From contig NZ_FORC01000002.1 in NCBI RefSeq assembly GCF_900113905.1, positions 730,772-794,771 of the forward strand: DNA of 64,000 nt. Reading direction: 5' to 3'. A model generated the notes under the pieces. It made no database searches. It was not told the DNA's origin and saw nothing but the letters and a program-made list of their open reading frames with translations. The stretch comes from Phytopseudomonas argentinensis. Its GTDB lineage: Bacteria; Pseudomonadota; Gammaproteobacteria; Pseudomonadales; Pseudomonadaceae. The position numbers were made by a program, and so were the translations under genes. Shown one piece after another: positions 19,024 to 27,601 of the stretch. How positions within the stretch are numbered: position 1 is the stretch's first letter; every line of letters begins with the position of its first letter.

Positions 19024-19875
19024 ATGGCAGCACTGCATAGCGGCACCGTTGAGGCGATCAGCAACAACCAGGCGCAATTGCTCAATGAGTGGAGCACAGG
19101 CCTCGAGGCCAGCGGCGCGACCCGTAACCTCAAGGAGCAGGAGCTGCAGCAGCAGACCAGCGAATTCCTGCAGCTGACCCTCGCCGCATTGCACAGCGAA
19201 AGCGGTTCGAACATCGCCACGCCGGCCTGGGAAAAGGTGCGTCACTTCCTCGAGCGCCTGTCGGCCAGCCGCGCGCTGCTTGGCCACGACTCCCACCAGG
19301 CCGCCACCTTTATCTTCGCCCTGAAAGGGCCGCTGTTCGCGCTGTTGCAGCGTCACTACAGCGACCAGCCGCAGGTGCAGGCTCAGCAACTGCTGGATAT
19401 CTCCGAGCTGCTGGACAGCCTCGGCCTGCATACCATCCGTACCTTCCAGAAGTCGCGTGAAGCGGTGATCAAGCGTCAGCAGGAAGAGCTGCTGGAGCTG
19501 TCCACGCCGGTGGTCAAGCTGTGGGACGGCATCCTGGCGTTGCCGATGATCGGCACCCTCGACTCGCAGCGCACCCAGGTGGTCATGGAGTCGTTGCTGC
19601 AGCGCATCGTCGATACCGGCTCGGAAATCGCCATCATCGACATCACAGGCGTGCCGACCGTCGACACCCTGGTGGCCCAGCACCTGCTCAAGACCGTGAC
19701 TGCCATTCGTCTGATGGGCGCCGATTGCATCATCAGCGGTATTCGCCCGCAGATCGCCCAGACCATCGTGCACCTGGGCCTGGACCTGCAAGGGGTGATC
19801 ACCAAGGCCAACCTGTCGGACGCCCTGAAGCTGGCGCTGAGCCGCCAGGGCGTCAACCTCGACAAAGCGGTGTGA
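19024..19875 (+). CDS. rsbR: RsbR-like stressosome sensor/scaffold protein
   Basis: A 283-residue protein with a variable all-helical N-terminal domain (about 1-155, the globin-like sensor position in RsbR proteins) and a C-terminal STAS domain (ELSTPVVKLWDGILALPMIG onward). Known RsbR is phosphorylated by RsbT on two threonines 34 residues apart (T171 and T205 in B. subtilis). Here the same spacing gives Ser181 (GTLDSQRT) and Thr215 (VDTLVAQH), so the first acceptor is a serine. ATG 19024 has AGGAG 9 nt upstream. It heads a tightly packed six-gene operon. It should form mixed complexes with the next protein. Confidence 0.9.
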   Translation: MAALHSGTVEAISNNQAQLLNEWSTGLEASGATRNLKEQELQQQTSEFLQLTLAALHSESGSNIATPAWEKVRHFLERLSASRALLGHDSHQAATFIFALKGPLFALLQRHYSDQPQVQAQQLLDISELLDSLGLHTIRTFQKSREAVIKRQQEELLELSTPVVKLWDGILALPMIGTLDSQRTQVVMESLLQRIVDTGSEIAIIDITGVPTVDTLVAQHLLKTVTAIRLMGADCIISGIRPQIAQTIVHLGLDLQGVITKANLSDALKLALSRQGVNLDKAV

Positions 19876-19879
19876 GCCC

Positions 19880-20242
19880 ATGGAGCGCATTCCGATTTTG
19901 CGGATGGGCGAGTTCCTGCTGGTGACCATTCAGGTCGACATGCATGACCAGTTGGCCCTGACCCTGCAGGACGACCTCGCCGAACTGATCAGCTCGACCT
20001 CGGCACGCGGGGTATTGATCGATATCTCCGCACTGGACATGGTCGATTCGTTCATTGGCCGGATGATCGGCACCATCTCCGGCCTGTCGCGCATCATGGA
20101 TGCCGAGACCATGCTGGTCGGCATGCAGCCGGCGGTGGCGATCACCCTGGTCGAACTGGGCATGACTCTGCCGGGCGTCAGCACCGCGCTGGATGTCGAG
20201 CGCGGCATGCAGCGCCTGCGTGAGCGAGTGGCGCTGCGATGA
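19880..20242 (+). CDS. rsbS: RsbS-like STAS scaffold protein
   Basis: A 120-residue single STAS domain (MERIPILRMGEFLLVTIQVD, then IDISALDMVDSFIGRMIGTI). The acceptor serine of RsbS (Ser59 in B. subtilis, in the VDSFIGRM context) is present as Ser57. RsbS is the minimal stressosome scaffold and holds RsbT until phosphorylated. It starts 4 nt after the rsbR stop and overlaps the rsbT gene by 4 nt. Confidence 0.92.
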   Translation: MERIPILRMGEFLLVTIQVDMHDQLALTLQDDLAELISSTSARGVLIDISALDMVDSFIGRMIGTISGLSRIMDAETMLVGMQPAVAITLVELGMTLPGVSTALDVERGMQRLRERVALR

Positions 20243-20643
20243 TCGTGCGCAGCAGTGGTACCCAGCCGATCGCCATCGAGCAGGACGTGGTGCTGGCCCG
20301 CCAGACCACCCGCAAGCTGGCCACCGAGTGCGGCATGCGGCTGATCGACCTGACCAAGCTGGTCACCGCGGTCAGCGAGCTGGCGCGCAACACCATGGTC
20401 TATGGCGGCGGCGGTGACATGGACTGGCAGGTGCTCGAGGACAGCACGCGGGTTGGCCTGCGCCTGATCTTCCGCGACGAGGGGCCGGGTATCGCCGACC
20501 TCAAGCTGGCCATGACCGATGGCTGGACATCCGGCAACGGCCTGGGGCTCGGTCTCACCGGGGCCAAGCGCCTGGTCGACGAGTTCGAACTCGATACTGC
20601 ACCCGGCGAGGGCACCAGGATCACGATCACCCGATGGACATGA
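20239..20643 (+). CDS. rsbT: RsbT-like serine/threonine switch kinase
   Basis: A 134-residue GHKL ATPase of the RsbW/RsbT/SpoIIAB class. The N box is VSELARNTMVYGGGG, the G1 box DEGPGIAD and the G2 region GLGLGLTGAKRLVDEF. RsbT phosphorylates RsbR and RsbS, is then released from the stressosome and activates a downstream partner; in Bacillus that is RsbU, which is absent here. It overlaps rsbS (ATGA) and overlaps the phosphatase gene by up to 10 nt. Confidence 0.92.
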   Translation: MIVRSSGTQPIAIEQDVVLARQTTRKLATECGMRLIDLTKLVTAVSELARNTMVYGGGGDMDWQVLEDSTRVGLRLIFRDEGPGIADLKLAMTDGWTSGNGLGLGLTGAKRLVDEFELDTAPGEGTRITITRWT

Positions 20644-21650
20644 ACATCAGCGGCAGCGTCACCCAGGTGCTGCCGATCGACGACGGCAGCCAGGTCGGCC
20701 ATGCCCGGCGCACCGCGCAAAAGCTCGCCGAAGGGCAGGGCTTCGACGAAACCGATGCGGGGCGTGTCGCGCTGGTGGCCACCGAGTTGGCCAGCAACCT
20801 GCTCAAGCATGCCGGGCGCGGCGAGCTGCACCTGAGGGTATTGCCCCGGGCCAATGGCGCCGGCATCGAGATCGTGGCGGTGGACCGTGCTGCGGGCTTC
20901 GACCTGCAGGCCTGCCTGGCCGACGGTTACTCCACGGGCGGCACTCAGGGTATCGGCCTGGGCGCCATTACCCGGCAGGCGGAAGTTTTCGATGCCTATG
21001 CCGACACCCGTGGCGCGGTGCTGCTGGCGCGCCTTTATCCGCGCCAGGCAACGAAACCGGATCTGCCGATTGCCGTCAGCCAGCACGCGCTCAATGCCGA
21101 CCCCGCCTGTGGCGATACCTGGCACGTGGCGCTCAACGAGCAGGCCATCAGCGTCCTGGTGATCGACGGCCTGGGCCATGGCGAGGAGGCCGAACAGGCC
21201 GCCCTGGCCGGGGCACGGGCCTTTGCCCTGGTGCCGTTCAACGATCCGCTGCTGTTGATCGACGACCTGCACGCTGCCATGCAGGGTACCCGTGGCGGGG
21301 CGGTGGCCATCGCCCAGGCGCGGCTCGACCTCGGCAACCTGCGCTTCGTCGGCATCGGCAACATTGCCGCCAGCCTGATCGGCCCAGGCAAGTCCCGCGG
21401 GCTGGCTTCCCACCCAGGTATCGTCGGCGGCCAGTACCGCAAGGCGCGGTCATTCGACTTCGAGCAGGTGGCCGGGCAGTTGCTGATCCTGCACAGCGAT
21501 GGCCTGCAGTCGCGCTGGAACCTGGGCGACTACCCGGGCCTGGCCTATCGCCATCCGGCGGTGATCGCCGCCGTGCTGCACCGAGACTTCTGCCGCGGCC
21601 GTGACGACGTCACGGTCGTGGTCATCGCACTGGAGGCCAGCCATGGCTGA
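20634..21650 (+). CDS. RsbX-like PP2C phosphatase fused to an RsbT-like ATPase domain
   Basis: A 338-residue two-domain protein. Residues about 15-135 are a GHKL ATPase fold (N box VATELASNLLKHAGRG, G2-like GTQGIGLGAITR), with AVDRAAGF in place of a clean DxGxG box. Residues about 150-336 are a SpoIIE/RsbX-type PP2C phosphatase, with metal-binding acids in GDTWHV, VIDGLGHGEEAE, HSDG and GRDDVTVV. It probably resets the stressosome by dephosphorylating the RsbR/RsbS proteins. The start may be ATG 20634 or ATG 20640, the latter overlapping the rsbT stop as ATGA. It overlaps the next gene by 8 nt. Confidence 0.88.
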   Translation: MDMNISGSVTQVLPIDDGSQVGHARRTAQKLAEGQGFDETDAGRVALVATELASNLLKHAGRGELHLRVLPRANGAGIEIVAVDRAAGFDLQACLADGYSTGGTQGIGLGAITRQAEVFDAYADTRGAVLLARLYPRQATKPDLPIAVSQHALNADPACGDTWHVALNEQAISVLVIDGLGHGEEAEQAALAGARAFALVPFNDPLLLIDDLHAAMQGTRGGAVAIAQARLDLGNLRFVGIGNIAASLIGPGKSRGLASHPGIVGGQYRKARSFDFEQVAGQLLILHSDGLQSRWNLGDYPGLAYRHPAVIAAVLHRDFCRGRDDVTVVVIALEASHG

Positions 21651-22518
21651 GTCCGAAAACCTGACCCATGCCGAGCAGGCCGCACTGATCGCCCAGTTGC
21701 AAAGCGAAAGCGCCGCGTTGCGCGAGGAACTCGAGGAAACCAACCAGGGTGTGCTCGCCCTGTATGCCGAGCTGGACAACCAGGCAGACGAGCTGCGCCA
21801 GGCGTCGGACCTGAAGAGCCGTTTCCTGTCCTACATGAGCCACGAGTTCCGCACCCCGCTGGGTTCTATCCTGAGCATCACCAGCCTGCTCAGCGATGAG
21901 CTCGACGGTCCGTTGAGCCCAGAACAACATCGCCAGGTCGCCTTCGTCAGTACCGCTGCCCGTGAGCTGAGCGATATGGTCGACGACCTGCTTGATCTGG
22001 CCAAGATCGAGGCGGGGCGCATCAGCATTTCGCCGGCCTGGTTCGACATGCTCGACCTGTTCTCCGCGTTGCGCGGCATGTTCCGGCCCATCGTCGATGC
22101 CCGCGCGGTGGATCTGATCTTCGAGGAACCGGTCGGCCTGCCGCGGCTGTACACCGACGACAAGAAGCTCGCGCAGATTCTGCGCAATTTCATCTCCAAC
22201 TCGCTGAAGTTCACCGCGCGCGGCGAGGTGCGGGTGTCGGCACAGCTCGAGGGCACCGACCGGGTGCGCTTTGCGGTCAGCGACACCGGTATCGGTATCG
22301 CTGCCGAGCTCCACGACACCCTGTTCGAAGACTTCTCGCAGATCGACTCACCCCTGCAGAAACGCTTGCGCGGCACCGGCCTTGGGCTGTCGCTGTGCAA
22401 GCGTTTCGCGGCCTTGCTCGGTGGCGAGGTCGGGGTGCAGAGCGAGCCCGGTGTGGGTTCGCTATTCTTCGTGATCATCCCGCTGGCCATTGCCGCAGAG
22501 GTTGCCGATGAAAACTGA
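21643..22518 (+). CDS. Soluble sensor histidine kinase of the stressosome operon
   Basis: A 291-residue kinase without membrane helices. An N-terminal coiled coil (about 8-58, LIAQLQSESAALREELEETN) leads into HisKA with His67 in FLSYMSHEFRTPLGS, then HATPase_c with N box FISNSLKFT, G1 VSDTGIGI and G2 GTGLGLSLCKRF. With no sensor domain of its own, it probably receives input by protein contact, perhaps from released RsbT; that is inference. ATG 21643 overlaps the phosphatase stop by 8 nt, and the hybrid kinase starts before its own stop. Confidence 0.9.
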   Translation: MAESENLTHAEQAALIAQLQSESAALREELEETNQGVLALYAELDNQADELRQASDLKSRFLSYMSHEFRTPLGSILSITSLLSDELDGPLSPEQHRQVAFVSTAARELSDMVDDLLDLAKIEAGRISISPAWFDMLDLFSALRGMFRPIVDARAVDLIFEEPVGLPRLYTDDKKLAQILRNFISNSLKFTARGEVRVSAQLEGTDRVRFAVSDTGIGIAAELHDTLFEDFSQIDSPLQKRLRGTGLGLSLCKRFAALLGGEVGVQSEPGVGSLFFVIIPLAIAAEVADEN

Positions 22519-24451
22519 CAGCCGCCTGCTGATCGTCGATGACAATGTCGCCACCCGCTATGCCTTGCGGCGGCGCCTGGAGCGCCATGGCTATCAGGTG
22601 CTGGAGGCTGGTACTGGCAGCGACGGGCTGGCTCTGGTTCGTGGCGAGACGATCGATGCGCTGATCCTCGACGTCAACCTGCCGGACATGAGCGGCTTCG
22701 ACATCGTCCGCCTCCTGCGTGCCGATCCGCGTACCGCGCTGCTGCCGGTGATTCACGTGTCTGCGGCGTCGATCCAGAGCGGTGATATCGTCACCGGCCT
22801 GGAGGCGGGTGCCGATGCCTACCTGGTGCATCCGGTCGACGCGGACGTGCTGCTGGCCACGCTGCGCACGCTGTTGCGGGTACGCGACACCGAAGACGCA
22901 TTGCGCGCCAGCGAGGCGCGTTTCCGGGAGATTTTCGTCAATGTCAGCGCGCCGATTGCCGTGCTCGATGGCGACCTCAACGTGCATGAGTGCAACCATG
23001 CCTTCGCTCAGTTGATTCAGGGCGACGGCGCTGACCTGGGGCTGCGTGGTTGCTTCGCCGCTGACCAGGCGGCGATGCTCGATGAGTTGCGGGTGCGGGC
23101 GGCAGCCGGCGAACGCTGGCGGGGCTCGCTGACCATGCAGGTGCACGGTGAAGCGCGGGAAACCGAGTGGCAGGTGTCGCCGTATCGGGCTTCCGGCTTG
23201 AGCCTGGTGTTTATCGAGGACGTCACCGAACACCGCCGCCGCGAGCATCTGCACAAGGCCCAGCTGGACGATGCCACCAATCAGCTGGCCCACGAGGTGG
23301 CCGCGCGTGCGCGCACCGAAGCGCAGCTGCTGCAGATGCAGAAGATGGAGGCCCTGGGCAACCTTACCGGCGGCATCGCTCACGATTTCAACAATATGCT
23401 CACCGGCATCATCACCAGCCTGGAATTGATCCAGAAGCGGGTCAGCGAGCACCGTCTGGATCGCGTGCAGTTGTATACCGAGGCCGCCCTGAATTCGGCG
23501 ATGAGCGCGGCGGCCTTGACTCACCGGCTGCTGGCCTTTGCCCGCAAGCAGCCGCTGGACAACCGCGCGGTGGATGTCAACGAACGCATAAAATCCCTGG
23601 AAGAGCTGCTGATGCGAACCATCGGCGAGCAGATCTCCCTGATCCTGGAGCTCAACGGCAAGCCCTCCATCGCTCTGGTCGACCCCAGCCAGCTGGAGAG
23701 CGCAGTGCTCAACCTGGTGATCAATGCCCGCGATGCCCTGCCCGACGGCGGCCATATCTGGGTGACCACCTACACGGCGCATTCCAGCGGCGATCCGAAT
23801 CTGGCCGATGGCGCCTATATCGCCCTGTCGGTACGCGATGACGGCAGCGGGATCGAGCACGCCCTGATCGACAAGGTTTTCGATCCCTTCTTCACCACCA
23901 AGCCCGTGGGCCAGGGCACCGGCCTGGGGCTGTCGACCATCTACGGCTTCGCCCGCCAGTCCGGCGGCCATGCGGGCATTCGCAGTGCCCCGGGGCGCGG
24001 CACCGAAGTCACCCTCATGCTGCCGGTGAGCAGCGAGCCGCTGCAGGTGCAGGGGGTTGTCGAGCAGGCTGATTACCGCGGTGCCGGCGAGCATGTACTG
24101 ATCGTCGAGGACGTGCCCTCGGTGCGTTCTTTCGTTGCAGAAGTACTTGAGGAAGCGGGCTACCGCTGCATCCAGGCGGGCGACGTGGAAACCGCGTTGG
24201 CCCATCTGCAGGGCAATACCCAGATCGACCTGCTGCTCACCGACGTGGGCTTGCCGCGCATGAACGGTCGCGAACTGGCCGAACGGGCACGTGCGCTGCG
24301 CAGCGGCCTGCCGATCCTGTTTATGACCGGTTATGCCGAGAAAGCCATCACACGCCAGGTATTTCTCGACAGCGGGATGGAATTGCTGGCCAAGCCATTC
24401 AAGATGAACGAATTGCTGGAAAAGGTCCGGGCCTCGCTTCCCGAACACTGA
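22508..24451 (+). CDS. Hybrid histidine kinase REC-PAS-HisKA-HATPase-REC
   Basis: A 647-residue soluble protein. REC1 (about 5-120) has acidic pocket DD11-12 and acceptor Asp55 (LILDVNLPDMSG), but the usual lysine of the KP motif is histidine (LVHPVD, His108). A PAS-like segment (about 133-245) is followed by a coiled coil, HisKA with His292 (GGIAHDFNN), HATPase_c (NLVINARDALPDGG, DDGSGI, GTGLGLSTIYG) and a C-terminal REC2 (VLIVEDVPSVRS, LLLTDVGLPRMNG, FMTGYAEKA, AKPFK). REC1 probably takes phosphate from the upstream kinase. There is no DNA-binding or cyclase output domain, so the final target lies elsewhere. It overlaps the preceding gene by 11 nt. Confidence 0.92.
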   Translation: MKTDSRLLIVDDNVATRYALRRRLERHGYQVLEAGTGSDGLALVRGETIDALILDVNLPDMSGFDIVRLLRADPRTALLPVIHVSAASIQSGDIVTGLEAGADAYLVHPVDADVLLATLRTLLRVRDTEDALRASEARFREIFVNVSAPIAVLDGDLNVHECNHAFAQLIQGDGADLGLRGCFAADQAAMLDELRVRAAAGERWRGSLTMQVHGEARETEWQVSPYRASGLSLVFIEDVTEHRRREHLHKAQLDDATNQLAHEVAARARTEAQLLQMQKMEALGNLTGGIAHDFNNMLTGIITSLELIQKRVSEHRLDRVQLYTEAALNSAMSAAALTHRLLAFARKQPLDNRAVDVNERIKSLEELLMRTIGEQISLILELNGKPSIALVDPSQLESAVLNLVINARDALPDGGHIWVTTYTAHSSGDPNLADGAYIALSVRDDGSGIEHALIDKVFDPFFTTKPVGQGTGLGLSTIYGFARQSGGHAGIRSAPGRGTEVTLMLPVSSEPLQVQGVVEQADYRGAGEHVLIVEDVPSVRSFVAEVLEEAGYRCIQAGDVETALAHLQGNTQIDLLLTDVGLPRMNGRELAERARALRSGLPILFMTGYAEKAITRQVFLDSGMELLAKPFKMNELLEKVRASLPEH

Positions 24452-24803
24452 TCCCACGTCTTCTGGCATACAGGGGCGGGGCTGCGTGGCGCAGCTCTGA
24501 CGCCCACCCTTGCAGCCTATGACGCCAGCCTCTGCGCTGCTCCTCTCCGACTGTCCTTGATCGCACCCTCTGTCGAGGGGGCTGTGCTTCGCCGTTTGCA
24601 TGACGCGCGGTGTTTGGCAGTAGCCAGATCAGCTCCTCAATCTTTACAAAATTTACAGTTTCCGGCTGGTCCGCCGATAGCGGTCATGCACTAGCAAATC
24701 GCCGCGCGTCTCTACCGCACGGTTTGCTAGGCATTCATGACATGCGCCAAGACGCATGACTTCTGGGCCCAAGGCCTCATTGCATCATCAGGGGAGTTAT
24801 TCG
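24452..24803. other. Intergenic region, 352 nt
   Basis: No coding frame or RNA gene is evident. The second half holds the FliA-type promoter described separately and a 124-nt leader before the chemoreceptor ATG. Confidence 0.4.
24654..24680 (+). promoter_or_regulatory. FliA (sigma-28) promoter candidate
   Basis: TACA, 15 bp, then GCCGATAG, against the consensus TAAA-N15-GCCGATAA. Each element differs by one base and spacing is exact. It points at the chemoreceptor starting at 24804, a gene class typically in the flagellar regulon. Confidence 0.65.
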
Positions 24804-26762
24804 ATGTCCATCGCAAACCTATTGCTCAACATGTCCGTCAGGAAGAAATTGCTCAGTGGCTTCGGCCTGATCCTGGCCATTACCCTGGCAATCGTCTGGG
24901 TTGGCCAGTCGGCCCTGCAAACCACCCTGCGACGCTTCGACATTCTGCTGGGCGTTAACAGCATCGACGCCCGGCTGACCGAGGCGCGCCAGCAGGAGAA
25001 GAACTTCCTGCTGCGCGACGACGACACCTACATGCAGCAGGCCGTGGCCCTGACCGACCAGATCCAGCAGCAGGCCAAGGCCAGCGAAAACCAGATGCAG
25101 CGGCCGCAGAACAAGGAGCTGATGCGCAAGATCCAGGAGGACGTGCAGGGCTATCGCGATGAATTGCAGAGTCTCAAGCAGGCCACCGAAAGCAGCCAGT
25201 CGGCGCAGGAGGCCATGGAGCATGCCGCCCGGGGGGCGCTCGAGCGTTTCTCGGTTCTCGAGGAGCGCCTGCGCAAGGCGGCCGTCGAGCAGATCCGCCT
25301 GACCGGCGACCAGACCAGCATCGACGTGCTGAGCCAGGCCAATCAGGCCAACTCCCTGGCCATGGAGCTGCTCGAGGCACGCCGCCGCGAGAAGGACTTT
25401 CTGCTGCGCAAGGACGAGCAATACGCCAATCTGCTCCAGCAGCACTTCGCCTCGCTGGAACAGAAGGGCCGCAGCCTGACCCGTGAACTCAGCAACCCGA
25501 CCGACCAGGCGGATGTGGAGTCGGCGTTGGTCCAGTTGCAGCAATACAACGAGCAGTTCGCTACCTTGCGCAGGGCCATTGCCGAATACGACACCACCGA
25601 AGAGGATATGACCCAGCGGGCGCGGCAGGTCGCGGCGTCCGCCGAAAAATCGCTGGAACTGCAGTTCGGCCTGCTCAGCAGCGATGCCAGTAAAGCCAAG
25701 ACGCTGCTGTTCAGCGCCGCGGCCATCGCCTTCGTGCTGGGGCTGCTGTGCGCGCTGCTGATCACCCGCCTGATCGTCGGCCCGCTGCAGCGGGTGGTCG
25801 GCGTGGCGCGCCAGGTAGCCAACGGCGACCTGTCCGGCGATATCGTGCCGGACCGCCACGATGAGCTGGGCCAGTTGATGCAGGCCATGCAGGACATGAC
25901 CCTGAGCCTGCGCGACCTGCTGGGGCGCCTGGGCAATGGCGTGGCGCAACTGGCCACCGCGGCCGAGGAACTGTCGGCGGTGACCGAGCAGACCAGTGCC
26001 GGGGTTGCGCAGCAGCGCATGGAAACCGAGCAGGTGGCTACCGCCATGAACGAGATGACTGCCACCGTGCTGGATGTCGCACGCAACGCTGAATCGGCCG
26101 CCGAGTACGCGCGCAACGCCGACGAGCAGACTCAGCAGGGGCAGCAGACCGTGCAGCAGGCGGTGTCGCGCATCGAGAAACTGGCCGGAGCCATCGAGGA
26201 TTCTGCCCACGCCATCGAATCGCTCAAGCATGACAGTGGCAACATTGGCACCGTGGTCGACGTGATCAAGGGCATCGCCGAGCAGACCAACCTGTTGGCC
26301 CTCAACGCAGCCATCGAGGCGGCCCGGGCGGGCGAGTCGGGCCGCGGTTTTGCCGTAGTCGCTGACGAGGTGCGTGCCCTGGCGCGGCGCACCCAGGAGT
26401 CCACCGAGCAGATCGAGGGGCTGATCGGCAATCTGCAGAACGGCGCGGAGAAGGCCGTGGCGATGATGGGGCAGAGCTGCGCCCAGGCGCAAACCACGGT
26501 GCAGGCGGCCCAGCAGGCCAACGGCGCCCTGAGCGCGATCAATTCGGCGGTCTCGGAAATTCAGCAGATGAACCAGCAGATCGCCACGGCCGCGGAACAG
26601 CAGAGTTCGGTGGCCGAGGAGATCAACCGCAGCGTGTCGAGCATCCGTGACGTGGCCGAGCAGTCGTCGGCGGCCAGCGAAGAGACCTCGGCGGCCAGCG
26701 TCGACCTGGCGCGCCTGGGGGCGGATCTGCAGGCGCAGGTCAACCGCTTCAAGCTGGCGTGA
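24804..26762 (+). CDS. Methyl-accepting chemotaxis protein with HBM-like sensor domain
   Basis: A 652-residue receptor. Membrane helix 1 ([19 protein letters not shown]) and helix 2 ([21 protein letters not shown], about 310-330) bracket a periplasmic helical region of about 260 residues. This carries two similar segments, [13 protein letters not shown] and [13 protein letters not shown], the duplicated signature of helical bimodular (HBM) sensors such as McpS, which bind organic acids. HAMP and the signalling hairpin ([21 protein letters not shown]) follow. ATG 24804 has GGGGAG upstream; the longer frame is not conserved. A FliA-type promoter precedes it. An organic-acid ligand is a family-based guess. 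Confidence 0.93.
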   Translation: MSIANLLLNMSVRKKLLSGFGLILAITLAIVWVGQSALQTTLRRFDILLGVNSIDARLTEARQQEKNFLLRDDDTYMQQAVALTDQIQQQAKASENQMQRPQNKELMRKIQEDVQGYRDELQSLKQATESSQSAQEAMEHAARGALERFSVLEERLRKAAVEQIRLTGDQTSIDVLSQANQANSLAMELLEARRREKDFLLRKDEQYANLLQQHFASLEQKGRSLTRELSNPTDQADVESALVQLQQYNEQFATLRRAIAEYDTTEEDMTQRARQVAASAEKSLELQFGLLSSDASKAKTLLFSAAAIAFVLGLLCALLITRLIVGPLQRVVGVARQVANGDLSGDIVPDRHDELGQLMQAMQDMTLSLRDLLGRLGNGVAQLATAAEELSAVTEQTSAGVAQQRMETEQVATAMNEMTATVLDVARNAESAAEYARNADEQTQQGQQTVQQAVSRIEKLAGAIEDSAHAIESLKHDSGNIGTVVDVIKGIAEQTNLLALNAAIEAARAGESGRGFAVVADEVRALARRTQESTEQIEGLIGNLQNGAEKAVAMMGQSCAQAQTTVQAAQQANGALSAINSAVSEIQQMNQQIATAAEQQSSVAEEINRSVSSIRDVAEQSSAASEETSAASVDLARLGADLQAQVNRFKLA

Positions 26763-26814
26763 CACGCCCGGGGCCTGCGGCGCGCCGCCAGCGGCATGAC
26801 GTGCGCGCCGCCAC

Positions 26815-26990
26815 GGCCACCGGGGGCAAAGGAAATTTATGACCGGCTAGGGTGCGAATTCGGAGATCGGCAACGGCCTTCCGGAGCAGGGCATGGGCCT
26901 GATGACCAAAGCCTTCACCAGGCACGCCTGGCCAGCCGCATTTACGAAATGATCGAGGGCAACGGTGGTCTTGAGCCGCGCTCAGTCGCC
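26815..26990 (+). pseudogene. Decayed remnant of a response-regulator receiver domain
   Basis: One frame reads KFMTG, a stop (TAG 26848), then GANSEIGNGLPEQGMGLMTKAFT; after a one-base shift it continues ARLASRIYEMIEGNG. This tracks the end of receiver domains in Pseudomonas hybrid kinases (FMTGYAENA, an LGNG-type stretch, D/EPGM, TKPF, then LASRIxxLIEG). A tyrosine codon has become a stop, a frameshift lies between MTKAFT and the last helix, and the P of KPF is A. No start or upstream part of the gene remains. It lies between the HBM chemoreceptor and the NUDIX gene. Confidence 0.65.
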
Positions 26991-27007
26991 AGGCTGCTGA
27001 GCCGCGT

Positions 27008-27394
27008 TCAGGCGGGTTCGCCAGGGCCTGCGGCGAAGTACAGCTCCAGCAGCTTGCGTGCCGGCTTCTTGATCGCCTTGTCCAGATCGACCGCGGAGAA
27101 CCAGCGGCAATCGGCGATCTCGTTGAGCGGACGCGCCGCCAGGGTTTCGGGCACCGTCACCCGGAAGACGTGATGGGGGCGACTGTCGAACTCGTGCAGG
27201 GCGAGAAATTCCAGCGCCTGGCTGTCCAGGCCGGTTTCCTCGCAAAGCTCACGCAGCGCCGCTTCGGCGGGCCCCTCGTGCGCTTCGATCTTGCCGCCTG
27301 GCAGTGTCCATTTCTCGTCGGCCTTGCGCACCAGCAGGACTTTGCCCTGCTGGTGGCAGATGACGGTGGCGCGGTGTTTGGCGGATTTGATCAT
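27008..27394 (-). CDS. NUDIX hydrolase
   Basis: A 128-residue NUDIX-fold protein with the full box GxxxExxxxxxxREUxEExGU, seen as GGKIEAHEGPAEAALRELCEETGL without gaps. The N-terminus (KHRATVICHQQGKVLLVRKADEKWTLPGG) is the usual first strand region. Such enzymes cleave nucleoside diphosphates linked to another moiety; the substrate is unpredictable. ATG 27394 is the only sensible start. It stands alone, oriented away from the chemoreceptor. Confidence 0.92.
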   Translation of the reverse strand: MIKSAKHRATVICHQQGKVLLVRKADEKWTLPGGKIEAHEGPAEAALRELCEETGLDSQALEFLALHEFDSRPHHVFRVTVPETLAARPLNEIADCRWFSAVDLDKAIKKPARKLLELYFAAGPGEPA

Positions 27395-27601
27395 GGTTTT
27401 CCCGAGCGTCGTTTACAGTGTTCATACAGGGTGCGGGAACGGCAAAAAGTTCGGACTGTTTGATCGACGTCGTCATCACTGTCACGCCCCATGTAGCGAC
27501 TGTAGACGCTTGCGTCGATGATTTCAGTCACAACCCATGCCGTATGTCGAATCGATCACGGCTCCGCCTCGCCGATCTCGGCGTTCGCGCACCCGCTACG
27601 C

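Noticed and set aside
22475..24601. 708-codon - strand frame opposite the hybrid kinase
   Set aside because: Antisense shadow of a gene with all expected kinase and receiver motifs; the product resembles no protein.
24819..26765. 648-codon - strand frame opposite the HBM receptor
   Set aside because: Antisense shadow of a typical receptor gene.
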